Below, in pieces: positions 22,901 to 34,200 of a stretch of 64,000 nucleotides of DNA (positions within the stretch are counted from its first letter, which is position 1; each line of letters opens with the position of its first letter). The stretch spans positions 1 to 64,000 of the forward strand of contig JAUCBJ010006520.1 of assembly GCA_032718475.1 (NCBI GenBank). The letters are read 5' to 3'. The stretch comes from Nemertoderma westbladi. Lineage: Eukaryota > Xenacoelomorpha > Nemertodermatida > Nemertodermatidae. Under the pieces are notes generated by a model. That model did not search any database and was not told the DNA's origin. It saw only the letters and a program-made list of their open reading frames with translations. The translations under genes and the position numbers were made by a program.

Positions 22901-24607
22901 CCAGTCCCTTGATCTACATCCCAGTCCCTTGATTTACATCCCAGTCCCTTGATCTACATCCCAGCCCCTTGATCTACATCCCAGTCCCTTGATCTACATC
23001 CCAGCCCTTTGATCTACATCCCAGTCCCTTGATCTACATCCCAGCCCTTTGATCTACATCCCAGTCCCTTGATCTACATCCCAGCCCTTTGATCTACATC
23101 CCAATCCCTTGATTTACATCCCAGTCCCTTGATCTACATCCAAGTCCCTTGATCTACATCCAAGTCCCTTGATCTACATCCCAGTCCCTTGATCTACATC
23201 CCAGCCCTTTGATCTACATCCCAGTCCCTTGATCTACATCCCAGCCCTTTGATCTACATCCCAATCCCTTGATTTACATCCCAGTCCCTTGATCTACATC
23301 CAAGTCCCTTGATCTACATCCAAGTCCCTTGATCTACAACCCAGTCCCTTGATCTACATCCCAGTCCCTTGATCTACATCCAAGTCCCTTGATCTACATC
23401 CCAGTCCCTTGATCTACATCCAAGTCCCTTGATCTACAACCCAGTCCCTTGATCTACATCCCAGTCCCTTGATCTACATCCAAGTCCCTTGATCTACATC
23501 CAAGTCCCTTGATCTACATGCCAGTCCCTTGATCTACATCCTTGTCCCTTGATCTACAACCCAGTCCCTTGATCTACATCCCAGTCCCTTGATCTACATC
23601 CCAGTCCCTTGATCTACATCCCAGTCCCTTGATCTACATCCCAGTCCCTTGATCTACATCCAAGTCCCTTGATCTACATCCCAGTCCCTTGATCTACATC
23701 CAAGTCCCTTGATCGACATCCCAGTCCCTTGATCTACATCCCAGTCCCTTGATTTACATCCCAGTCCCTTGATCTACATCCCAGCCCCTTGATCTACATC
23801 CCAGTCCCTTGATCTACATCCCAGTCCCTTGATTTACATCCCAGTCCCTTGATCTACATCCCAGCCCCTTGATCTACATCCCAGTCCCTTGATTTACATC
23901 CCAGTCCCTTGATCTACATCCCAGTCCATTGATCTACATCCCAGTCCCTTGATCTACATCCCAGCCCTTTGATCTACATCCCAATCCCTTGATTTACATC
24001 CCAGTCCCTTGATCTACATCCCAGTCCCTTGATCTACATCCCAGTCCCTTGATCTACATCCCAGTCCCTTGATTTACATCCCAGTCCCTTGATCTACATC
24101 CCAGTCCCTTGATCTACATCCCAGTCCCTTGATCTACATCCAAGTCCCTTGATCTACATCCCAGTCCCTTGATCTACATCCCAGTCCCTTGATTTACATC
24201 CCAGTCCCTTGATCTACATCCCAGTCCCTTGATCTACATCCCAGTCCCTTGATCTACAACCCAGTCCCTTGATCTACATCCCAGTCCCTTGATCTACATC
24301 CCAGTCCCTTGATCTACATCCCAGTCCCTTGATCTACATCCCAGTCCCTTGATATACAACCCAGTCCCTTGATCTACATCCCAGCCCCTTGATCTACATC
24401 CCGGTCCATTGATCTACAACCCAGTCCCTTGATCTACATCCCAGTCCCTTGATCTACATCCCGGTCCATTGATCTACAACCCAGTCCCTTGATCTACATC
24501 CCAGTCCCTTGATCTACATCCCAGTCCCTTGATCTACATCCCAGTCCCTTGATCTACATCCAAGTCCCTTGATCTACATCCCAGTCCCTTGATCTACATC
24601 CCAGTCC
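19961..24607 (+). repeat. 20-bp satellite, 232 full units without an indel
   Basis: The unit is CCAGTCCCTTGATCTACATC. From 19961 to 24600 every unit is exactly 20 bp (232 units), ending in a partial unit. Variation is only by substitution, in recurring types: CAAGTCCC, CCAGCCCTTT, CCAATCCC with GATTTACATC, and the rarer CTTGTCCC and GATCTACAAC. Types recur in blocks; for example a CCAGCCCTTT unit followed by a CCAATCCC/GATTTACATC unit reappears about ten times, and a six-unit block near 20001 is repeated near 20181, 20481 and 23481. This indicates spread by block duplication. No ORF, no spacer structure and no hairpin. Confidence 0.98.
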
Positions 24608-24796
24608 TATATATACCTATATATTAGTCATATAAGCTGAGACCTGTCACATCACCCAGTCCAAAATTATGAACTCGATTTCTGACAGGTGTTAGATACG
24701 AGAGACGCATCTTAAAGGACACTGTCCTTAAAGATGCGGATGATCTAGCAAATGTCATGGGTGATAGGGAGTTGTGGCGGTGCAATTTTGTCGATA

Positions 24797-24858
24797 AGCC
24801 GGCACAGCATTCTTAAAAATGCAGCTGCAATGCAGCATGCCGATCCTAGTAGTAGTAG
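24797..24858 (+). repeat. CAGCATTCTTAAAAATGCAGC repeat, copy 1
   Basis: About 60 bp, from CAGCATTCTTAAAAATGCAG through GCATGCCGATCC to a TAG triplet run. A near-identical copy lies at 25411-25464 and a related one at about 3125. Upstream at 24708-24740 is a hairpin, GCATCTTAAAGGACA facing TGTCCTTAAAGATGC. Confidence 0.8.
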
Positions 24859-24860
24859 TA

Positions 24861-24985
24861 GCCCGCAATGTAGTACGCAATTACTGCCCGCAATGTAGTA
24901 CGCAATTATTGCCCACAATGTAGTACGCAATTACTGCCCGCAATGTAGTACGCAATTACTGCCCGCAATGTAGTACGCAATGACT
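24861..24985 (+). repeat. 25-bp tandem repeat, 5 units
   Basis: Five units of GCCCGCAATGTAGTACGCAA followed by TTACT, almost identical, directly after the TAG-triplet run. The minus-strand frame through it is a repeat artefact. Confidence 0.9.
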
Positions 24986-25089
24986 GAGAGAAATTCAAAT
25001 TCCAAAACGGGAAAAATAATATAACAAAGTTAAATTGAGTATTCATTCTCACTGTACATAAATAAAATAAACCGATGAATTGAACTGAC

Positions 25090-25316
25090 CGGTGTTGCAG
25101 GCCTAGACCTTGTAGGTGGGTCTGCGGGAGAGAGGTTGGCCGACTTCACTTTTATATTGGTGGAATCCTCGGCAACAGATGGAAGTTGTTCGGCCCCAGG
25201 AGGTATCAGACTGGGGCTGCGGGATCGGAACGTGGTAGGCGGCTGTTGGGGTCGCAATAAAGGTGGTGGGGTTGCAACTACTGGCGCCTTTATGTCCTTT
25301 ACGTAGGGTTTCTCTC
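25090..25316 (-). CDS. Possible internal exon of an unknown minus-strand gene
   Basis: On the minus strand a good 3' splice site (TATTCTATTCCCAG) precedes a 227-bp open segment that ends at a donor CCG/GTCAGT. It encodes about 75 residues rich in proline and serine (for example KPYVKDIKAPVVATPPPLLR and SPSLIPPGAEQLPSVAEDST), with no recognisable domain. Entry is phase 1 and exit phase 0. I see no partner exon nearby; both neighbouring real genes have closed ORFs. It could be a disordered-region exon of a gene extending out of view, or chance. Confidence 0.3.
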
Positions 25317-25410
25317 CTGGGAATAGAATATTCCAGATCGATTAATTTATTGTAAGCTACACTAATAATACAATAGGCATAGTTAAACAGTATTTGAATA
25401 TATTATATCA

Positions 25411-25464
25411 CAGCATTCTTAAAAATGCAGCTGCAATGCAGCATGCCGATCCTAGTAGTAGTAG
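25411..25464 (+). repeat. CAGCATTCTTAAAAATGCAGC repeat, copy 2
   Basis: Near-identical to 24797-24858, 614 bp downstream in the same orientation. Confidence 0.8.
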
Positions 25465-25554
25465 ATACGATTCGTAATCATTATGTTTGGCACTATTTAA
25501 TTAATATTTTATTCATGATTTCTTAAATGGTAATCTTGCGTTGGTTGCATTATG

Positions 25555-25800
25555 ATAGCTAAGGTTCATATAAATATTTAAAAATCAGTTTCTAGAATTT
25601 TATGTTGTTGTTGTTGCCAAGGATACCGGGTGCGAAACTCCAACGTTGCCCGGCTGTAATTCAAAATGGCGATGGTCTCTGAATTTAAGATTTAGTTAGT
25701 AGATGAGTAAAAGAGATGAAAAGCTATCAAAATATTTGAAAATTCAATTTGTTTACCTGCAATCCCGTTGCTATGGTAATAAGTACAATGAAAAAATTAA
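25555..25800 (+). repeat. Solo copy of the terminal repeat of the 27430-28958 element
   Basis: Shares the order AAGGTTCAT, TTGTTG, ACCGGGTGC, AAACTCCAACGTTG, TAGTAGATGAGTAAA with the left end at 27435-27600 and with the inverted right end at 28810-28955. No matching opposite end was found nearby, so it appears solo or truncated. Confidence 0.55.
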
Positions 25801-27429
25801 AGTATGACCTATCATTGAAAATTTTTTTTTTAATAATTTTCAACTGGCGGCACCTCAGTACAGTGGCCATGTGCAAAACATAATAACATAACCTGCTCTA
25901 TGATTGGATAGTTTTTATTATATGCACGTATTATTTTCCTGTACAACTGCGAGTTCTAATATAAAATCATTGATAATTATTGTCCAAATACAAAGTGTTA
26001 ATCAATATAATTTTAAGCAATAATTATATTAATCATCAATACCATGCCAGCGGAATTGCATAAATAAATTCAAATGTCTAACATTTTGACAGACCTTTAT
26101 GGCCCTTATTTTACCTACCAAATCGTAAGATCGGAGACCTTCGTGATCTTGAATTTATGCTAGTTTTAACCTTGCAACCATTTACTACCTTGGTATAACA
26201 ACAACACAAAAATTATAGAAACACATCTTAAAATATTTATATATACACCTTTGCTCTGATGACCCGTTTGACTCATAGTGACCATTTGTATAATCCTTTC
26301 AAAAAGTGTCTCGTAAAATTACCCCCTTGTAATACTTAGACAGTATCTCTATTATCAGTATCTATAATTTAAACACCCCCGTGTTTAAATTATGAAAAAA
26401 AATGGACCAATCCTTGTGGCTACCATTTTCAAAAGTTGGGTTCTTATGTGCAATAATGAGAAAAAAAACAAAAATATTGGTAGGGTGACAGCCGCACGTA
26501 CCACCACCCCTACCTCACCTTTACAATTAGAAGTATAATTAATAGGTCATGCCATGTCATGCGTATATCGATTTAAAACTTGAATATTGAATTGAGCCAG
26601 CATACACCACCTCTTTGTGCAGTAACTCGCGAACTACTGTAGTCACTCTACTACTAATTTGAAGGTGTCTAGCTAGACCCACTTTATCGATCGTTGTAAT
26701 TTCAATTGCAGTTGCGCAAGTACACATACGTCATAAACAAAAATCTTCCAGAATATAGTATTTTGTATTTATAAATAATGTATTTATTAAATAGAATAAA
26801 TGGCATCCAGTTAATAATAATTCTGGAAAGTTTTGAAAATCGATGTGAATAATTGCTGCGATTCCAATGATGCAATGACACCGGGATTCGGTGGCTTAAT
26901 GTGGCCACTTTAATATAAAAAAATAATTTCACTTTTTAAAGGTACAAGCTGACCGCGGCGCGGGCGAGCCTAGCTAAATGGGGATTTCTACAATGTTGCT
27001 AACTCTCGTTTATTGTTTTGGTTCCTTTCATTGAACCCGCCTCTGTAACGTGCTTCTTTACGGCGTTGACCTTGTACCTTTGGGAGATATTGACGATAGA
27101 TTCATAGATTGACCTATGGAATGTTCTCAATTAAGTGGGACTGTTTATGGCGTCATGAAAATTCTCAGAAGCGCCGCTAGGAGGCGTTAAATATCTCGTC
27201 AATAATTTTTAAAGGAACTTTTTTATAAGTTTTTAACAATAAATTATACATTATACTCTTGTAATACTGTATACTTGTATACATTATACAGTATAATACA
27301 ATAAATTATTTTCAATATAGTTACCATAGGCGCATGTGTAATAGATATTATTCACTTTGCCGATCTTTTTTTTGTGGAAACTTCTTATGTGCTTAGCTGG
27401 TGCTTTGTAATACTTTGCTTAGGTGGATA
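25801..27429. other. Intergenic, no gene seen
   Basis: AT-rich. A segment at about 26995-27065 (CTCGTTTATTGTTTTGGTTC ... CCGCCTCTGTAACGTGC) recurs at about 58077-58140, a dispersed repeat. No supported gene. Confidence 0.5.
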
Positions 27430-28958
27430 TGACTAAGGTTCATCGAAATGTAATAAAATGTCTTCCTGGTTGTTGCGAAAGTAACCGGATGCAAAGTTCA
27501 AACTTTGCGCGTCTGTAGAGGCCTAATTCAAGACGACAATAAATTCAGTTCTTCAGATTTGGTAGGTGTGTAGAGGGAATACAAATATATCCAAATATTT
27601 AAAAATTTTAATTTATTTAGATTCATGTTGCAATGGTAATAAGTATAATTTTTTTTATTTTACTCAAATATTTGCTATACTTAATTAAACGTTACCATAA
27701 AATAAACAGTAATAGTTTATAAGGGTAAAACAATGAGAAATTGTAGCACCAGAATTAACCTAAAAACACAAAAAATTATAAAATACTGAAAAAAAAATTA
27801 TTTACGTAACCTAACTGAAATGTATAAATGGGTTAACCCTCTTTACCGCACCAGTAAATGGCTGTTACTGGACTCCGTCAATGGAAAGGGGAACATGGGA
27901 GCGCGGCGTAACACATGGCGGCGTTACCCCGCCACAGACAATCTGCCAGGCGCTGGAAGAGTTGCTGGGTTGTGTTGCCAGGGAGAAGGGCTCGACGGAG
28001 AGCCAGCAGCCGACCAACCTCCCGGATGATTGATATTGATTCTTGGTCCCAACCCCCCAGGGCTTCAACAACAAGTGGTGTGAACCCCACCCAGAGGCGC
28101 GGCATTCCTCGTCGTGCGCAGTCATCTTGCGTTCCCTCGCCACGGTGAGTGCGTGACCTGGGTGCACGGCAGAGCCATGGATGGTGAGGGCCTGGAGGCT
28201 CGAGATGACCTTAATATCTAAGGCCATTGGTTGGCCACTGATTGTCTGTCTGAGCTGTAGTGTAGACTGCATCCCGGAAAGAGTCGTGACGACTGATACG
28301 GTCGCCGGCACCATCACAACCCACATTATGGTCACCGAAGGAGTCGGAGACTGACTCACACACTGGACATGAGGTTTTCTCGGAAGACATACGGACACCT
28401 AGCCAATACTGTAGGTATGCCTGATACTCCCTGTCCAGTATGTGAAGGCCAAGTGACGTGGATGGGTTCACTAAATAAGTATAATGAAAAATTGTAATAA
28501 TAATTGCCTACCAATTCTATAAAGCAATTTTTATTCGGTTTGTCTTTGTAAATAAGAAGATAAATTGTTCGATATTTTATTTTATAAAGAGTCCATAAAC
28601 AAATCTGTCTATGTCCAATCATAGAGCACGACTTGTGATAGCATGATTTTTAAATTCCAGAATATTAAATTTCGGTTAACAATAAATTATTAGAGACAAT
28701 TAGGACAGCACCCAGGCATGTAAGTTGCGAATGATATAAATTGTAAATAGTATAGTAGTCTATTTTCCAACAGGGCATAAAGACAAATTTATCGTTATAC
28801 CCATCACCATGAAAAACGGGATTATAAACAAATTCAAGTATCAAATTTACTCACCTACTAAATATTATGATTATAACATTTCGTCGTCGTGAATTTTCAA
28901 AGTTTGAACTTTGCACCCGGTTAACCTTGACAATTTTATTACATTTCTATGAACCTTA
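27430..28958. mobile_element. Inverted-repeat element enclosing a LINE fragment
   Basis: The left end (about 27435-27600: AAGGTTCATCGAAATGTAAT, then ACCGGATGCAAAGTTCAAAC) is matched in inverse by the right end (about 28810-28955: GTTTGAACTTTGCACCCGGT, then ATTACATTTCTATGAACCTT). The arms are about 150 bp and clearly diverged. The enclosed DNA is a degenerate LINE coding fragment on the minus strand, so either a LINE inserted into a DNA element or two solo repeats lie in opposite orientation on either side of it. Confidence 0.55.
27865..28471 (-). pseudogene. Degenerate non-LTR retrotransposon ORF2 C-terminal fragment
   Basis: On the minus strand three consecutive frames together give the C-terminal region found downstream of the reverse transcriptase in many invertebrate LINEs. 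Frame one (28471 to about 28230) has YQAYLQYWLGVR and a zinc-knuckle-like CPVC...FGDH...C with SRHDSFRDAVY. Frame two has PGHALTVARERKM. Frame three (28105 to 27878) has FTPLVVEALGGWD and QQLFQRLADCLWRGNAAM. The frame changes show at least two indels, and the reverse transcriptase itself is absent, so this is a dead 5'-truncated copy. Family recognition is from memory of the motif order; the clade is not assigned. Confidence 0.7.
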
Positions 28959-28963
28959 TAGTT

Positions 28964-29850
28964 AGTGCTGCGAACTGAAAGAAAATTTGACTTGTTTCGG
29001 TTTCAGTTTTAGTTTTAATAAACACGTTCATTATAGTTCTTGTTTCAGATCTAATAAACCTATTTATTTCAGTTCCAGTTCCTAAAAATATATAGTTTCA
29101 GTTCTATTTTCAGAAAGTTTTGTAAGTGTCTTGTTTACATACCGGTACATAACTAGCTGCCGTGGCCAATCCTGTGGTACCCGCCGATGGATCCGACTGC
29201 CATTTATTAAATTTTTAATGAAAATAACCAGAATTTTTAGCTGCAAAAAGGTAATTGTTAGGTTTACAATTACGTATTACTTTAAAATAAAATCTATATT
29301 TGAGTAATTACTGTAAATTCCGAAAGGTGCTAAAATGGGTGCCAGGAACTCCCCATCTCGAAAACTACTGGAGCTATTACAATTTTTATTTGCATCATCT
29401 GAAAGAGGACCTAATTTAGTTAGGGCCAAGTACTTTCGACGAGCTAGACTATACGTTTAGATATTTTGACTAAGATAGGTCTATTTAACTGCCCCACTAA
29501 ATTTATGAACTTTGCAGCGATTTGGCTGTTCGTATCTATAGTATTGGGTCTTGCAACACAATAAAGCAAATTACATTTATTTATTAAAGAATCGAAATAG
29601 TATTTATGAACACTAAAAACGCGAATTTAAAATTTGTTCTTATTCCCAATTTATAGATTATACTTTCAGTTTTAAATTTCTGGCAATTTAGTTCTAGTTC
29701 CAGTTCCAAGATCTCAAGTTTCAGTTCTAGTTTCAGTTTTAAAAAAATTAATGTTTCAGTTTTAAATTTCTGGCAATTTAGTTCCAGTTCCAGTATTCCA
29801 AGATCTCAAGTTTCAGTTCTAGTTTCAGTTTCAGTTCCCTGCACTACTTA
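28964..29850. repeat. CAGTTT-word element with inverted ends
   Basis: The left end TAGTGCTGCGAACTGAAA and right end TTTCAGTTCCCTGCACTA are inverted near-matches. Next to both ends are runs of TTTCAGTTCTAGTTCCAG words; a unique AT-rich middle (about 29130-29650) has no gene. Same architecture as 2896-3098. Confidence 0.55.
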
Positions 29851-30415
29851 TAGTCATAATATCCATCTAACCAAATTAGGAAGTTCCTAAAGAAATATTG
29901 TGGAAATAGTCGTAAATAAGAAAAAGTTATATAGTACACATTGATATTAATATAGTTCACATAGACTATCGTGTTGAGGAACGCACTACGACGTGTTTTA
30001 TGACAATATATTATGGCTCATGCGGCCGAGAATAATTTGAAATAAATACATAAAACATTAATTATATAATAGGTTTATAGTTAATTTTAGGCAACACCAA
30101 CAACACAATGTCAGAATTAAAGGTTCTTACATTATTATATTTGCAGATAACATAAGAGACAGATTTGATTGTACGAACTAATTTATAATTTGTACTACTA
30201 CTAATACAACATTTAATATAACAATAAAAATAAACGAAAAAAACTATACAAAAACGATTTTAACAAATAATAAAACATAGTTACTAACAGCACAATCACA
30301 CTTTTTTATAACCTACGTTTTTAGGTTATTAATTATTTACTGTAATTATCTTGAAGCTCTTGAGTAAGCAATAATTACGAATTATATTTATTAATTCATT
30401 AAGCCCGTTAAGTAA
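29851..30415. other. Intergenic, no gene seen
   Basis: AT-rich unique sequence without coding or RNA signals that I can support. Confidence 0.5.
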
Positions 30416-30843
30416 AAAACCTTAACGGTAGGTGTGTTAGTACCAAAGTTTGTAAAAAACTAAAAAGCAACGCTGACAGCAGCCCGCTGATCGGTAGGTT
30501 TCGCGCGCATTCTCAGGAGGCCAAGCCAGGAAATGTAGAGAAAAATTCACAAAGGGAGACATCCGAGTATTGAAATGAAGTTAAAGAGATCTGTAGGTAA
30601 CTAACCACTGGGAAGCAGCACCACAAACTTACGCCTATCACGTTTCTGCATGTTGAGCAGGCTTGCGTGTTTCAATGTAATACATTTCAAGCTTTTGCAA
30701 GACTGGCCGCAATGGGTGTCTAGCAATTACTTCAACTGGCTGCTGTCAGATGATCACTGATTGCATGCAACGTCTAGGTCTTGTTGCTTTTTAGTTTTTT
30801 TTTACATACTTTGGTACTAACACACCTACCGGTGAGGTTTTTA
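30416..30843. mobile_element. Small MITE with ~55-bp TIRs
   Basis: The left arm holds GGTAGGTGTGTTAGTACCAA, AGTTTGTAAAAA and CTAAAAAGCAAC. The right arm holds GTTGCTTTTTAG, TTTACATACT and TTGGTACTAACACACCTACC, i.e. its reverse complement with few differences. The interior of about 310 bp has no ORF. Size and structure fit a non-autonomous MITE. No target duplication could be fixed with confidence. Confidence 0.75.
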
Positions 30844-31226
30844 ACCTACTGTAATTACGTTTTAATTATTTTGTTTTAGTAATTGTACAGTACATGGTTA
30901 CATCCTTATCGTTGAGTCGGACATTATAACGCTCTCGGAAAAGTTGTACGTAGTGTAAGTATTTATGTTTATATTGGTTTTAGGTTAGCGTAGTGTAATA
31001 TTGTATTTGTAACCAAGTAACATAAAGGACCCCCTTGGAAATAAGCTGCAAAGCTTTAGGGGTAATCCTATATGTTATGTTGGACAATACCTTTATACCG
31101 GTACATTGTTTGGTGTATTTGTTATGGTTTTTACATAATGTATAAATAAATCTATCTATAATCTACAGACATGGTATCGTAGTGACCAGATAATCAACAA
31201 TATAAGTAGTTGCTCTATTACCCCCA
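30844..31226. other. Intergenic, no gene seen
   Basis: AT-rich spacer between a MITE and the 34-bp satellite; nothing coding. Confidence 0.5.
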
Positions 31227-34200
31227 ATACCCTAACTACGGTAATGGCGGAGTAGGTTCATTACCCTAACTACGGTAATGGCGGAGTAGGTCCATTACCA
31301 TAACTACGGTAATGGAGTAGTAGGTTCATTACCCTAACTACGGTAATGGCGGAGTAGGTTCATTACCATAACTACGGTAATGGCGGAGTAGGTTCATTAC
31401 CATAACTACGGTAATGGCGGAGTAGGTTCATTACCCTAACTACGGTAATGGCGGAGTAGGTTCATTACCATAACTACGGTAATGGCGGAGTAGGTTCATT
31501 ACCATAACTACGGTAATGGCGGAGTAGGTCCATTACCATAACTACGGTAATGGCGGAGTAGGTTCATTACCATAACTACGGTAATGGCGGAGTAGTTCCA
31601 TTACCCTAACTACGGTAATGGCGGAGTAGGTTCATTACCATAACTACGGTAATGGCGGAGTAGGTTCATTACCATAACTACGGTAATGGCGGAGTAGGTT
31701 CATTACCCTAACTACGGTAATGGCGGAGTAGGTTCATTACCATAACTACGGTAATGGCGGAGTAGGTTCATTACCATAACTACGGTAATGGCGGAGTAGG
31801 TCCATTACCATAACTACGGTAATGGCGGAGTAGGTTCATTACCATAACTACGGTAATGGCGGAGTAGGTCCATTACCCTAACTACGGTAATGGCGGAGTA
31901 GGTTCATTACCATAACTACGGTAATGGCGGAGTAGGTCCATTACCATAACTACGGTAATGGCGGAGTAGGTTCATTACCATAACTACGGTAATGGCGGAG
32001 TAGGTTCATTACCCTAACTACGGTAATGGCTGAGTAGGTTCATTACCATAACTACGGTAATGGCTGAGTAGGTTCATTACCCTAACTACGGTAATGGCGG
32101 AGTAGGTTCATTACCATAACTACGGTAATGGCGGAGTAGGTCCATTACCCTAACTACGGTAATGGCGGAGTAGGTTCATTACCATAACTACGGTAATGGC
32201 GGAGTAGGTTCATTACCATAACTACGGTAATGGCGGAGTAGGTTCATTACCATAACTACGGTAATGGCGGAGTAGGTCCATTACCATAACTACGGTAATG
32301 GCGGAGTAGGTTCATTACCATAACTACGGTAATGGCGGAGTAGGTTCATTACCATAACTACGGTAATGGCGGAGTAGGTTCATTACCCTAACTACGGTAA
32401 TGGCGGAGTAGGTTCATTACCATAACTACGGTAATGGCGGAGTAGGTTCATTACCATAACTACGGTAATGGCGGAGTAGGTCCATTACCATAACTACGGT
32501 AATGGCGGAGTAGGTTCATTACCATAACTACGGTAATGGCGGAGTAGGTTCATTACCATAACTACGGTAATGGCGGAGTAGGTTCATTACCATAACTACG
32601 GTAATGGCGGAGTAGGTCCATTACCATAACTACGGTAATGGCGGAGTAGGTTCATTACCATAACTACGGTAATGGCGGAGTAGGTTCATTACCATAACTA
32701 CGGTAATGGCGGAGTAGGTCCATTACCATAACTACGGTAATGGCGGAGTAGGTTCATTACCATAACTACGGTAATGGCGGAGTAGGTTCATTACCCTAAC
32801 TACGGTAATGGCGGAGTAGGTTCATTACCATAACTACGGTAATGGCGGAGTAGGTTCATTACCATAACTACGGTAATGGCGGAGTAGGTTCATTACCCTA
32901 ACTACGGTAATGGCTGAGTAGGTTCATTACCATAACTACGGTAATGGCGGAGTAGGTTCATTACCCTAACTACGGTAATGGCGGAGTAGGTTCATTACCA
33001 TAACTACGGTAATGGCGGAGTAGGTTCATTACCATAACTACGGTAATGGCGGAGTAGGTCCATTACCCTAACTACGGTAATGGCGGAGTAGGTTCATTAC
33101 CATAACTACGGTAATGGCGGAGTAGGTTCATTACCATAACTACGGTAATGGCGGAGTAGGTCCATTACCATAACTACGGTAATGGCGGAGTAGGTTCATT
33201 ACCATAACTACGGTAATGGCGGAGTAGGTTCATTACCATAACTACGGTAATGGCGGAGTAGGTCCATTACCCTAACTACGGTAATGGCGGAGTAGGTTCA
33301 TTACCATAACTACGGTAATGGCGGAGTAGGTTCATTACCATAACTACGGTAATGGCGGAGTAGGTTCATTACCATAACTACGGTAATGGCGGAGTAGGTT
33401 CATTACCATAACTACGGTAATGGCGGAGTAGGTTCATTACCCTAACTACGGTAATGGCGGAGTAGGTCCATTACCATAACTACGGTAATGGCGGAGTAGG
33501 TTCATTACCCTAACTACGGTAATGGCGGAGTAGGTCCATTACCATAACTACGGTAATGGCGGAGTAGGTTCATTACCATAACTACGGTAATGGCGGAGTA
33601 GGTTCATTACCATAACTACGGTAATGGCGGAGTAGGTTCATTACCATAACTACGGTAATGGCGGAGTAGGTTCATTACCATAACTACGGTAATGGCGGAG
33701 TAGGTTCATTACCCTAACTACGGTAATGGCGGAGTAGGTCCATTACCATAACTACGGTAATGGCGGAGTAGGTTCATTACCCTAACTACGGTAATGGCGG
33801 AGTAGGTTCATTACCATAACTACGGTAATGGCGGAGTAGGTTCATTACCATAACTACGGTAATGGCGGAGTAGGTTCATTACCATAACTACGGTAATGGC
33901 GGAGTAGGTTCATTACCATAACTACGGTAATGGCGGAGTAGGTTCATTACCCTAACTACGGTAATGGCGGAGTAGGTCCATTACCATAACTACGGTAATG
34001 GCGGAGTAGGTTCATTACCCTAACTACGGTAATGGCGGAGTAGGTCCATTACCATAACTACGGTAATGGCGGAGTAGGTTCATTACCATAACTACGGTAA
34101 TGGCGGAGTAGGTTCATTACCCTAACTACGGTAATGGCGGAGTAGGTTCATTACCATAACTACGGTAATGGCGGAGTAGGTTCATTACCATAACTACGGT

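Noticed and set aside
19961-24607. CRISPR array
   Set aside because: The 20-bp units are contiguous with no spacers, and the genome is animal.
27820-28148. Overlapping + strand ORFs (Arg/Ala-rich)
   Set aside because: They are antisense shadows of the LINE C-terminal fragment on the minus strand.
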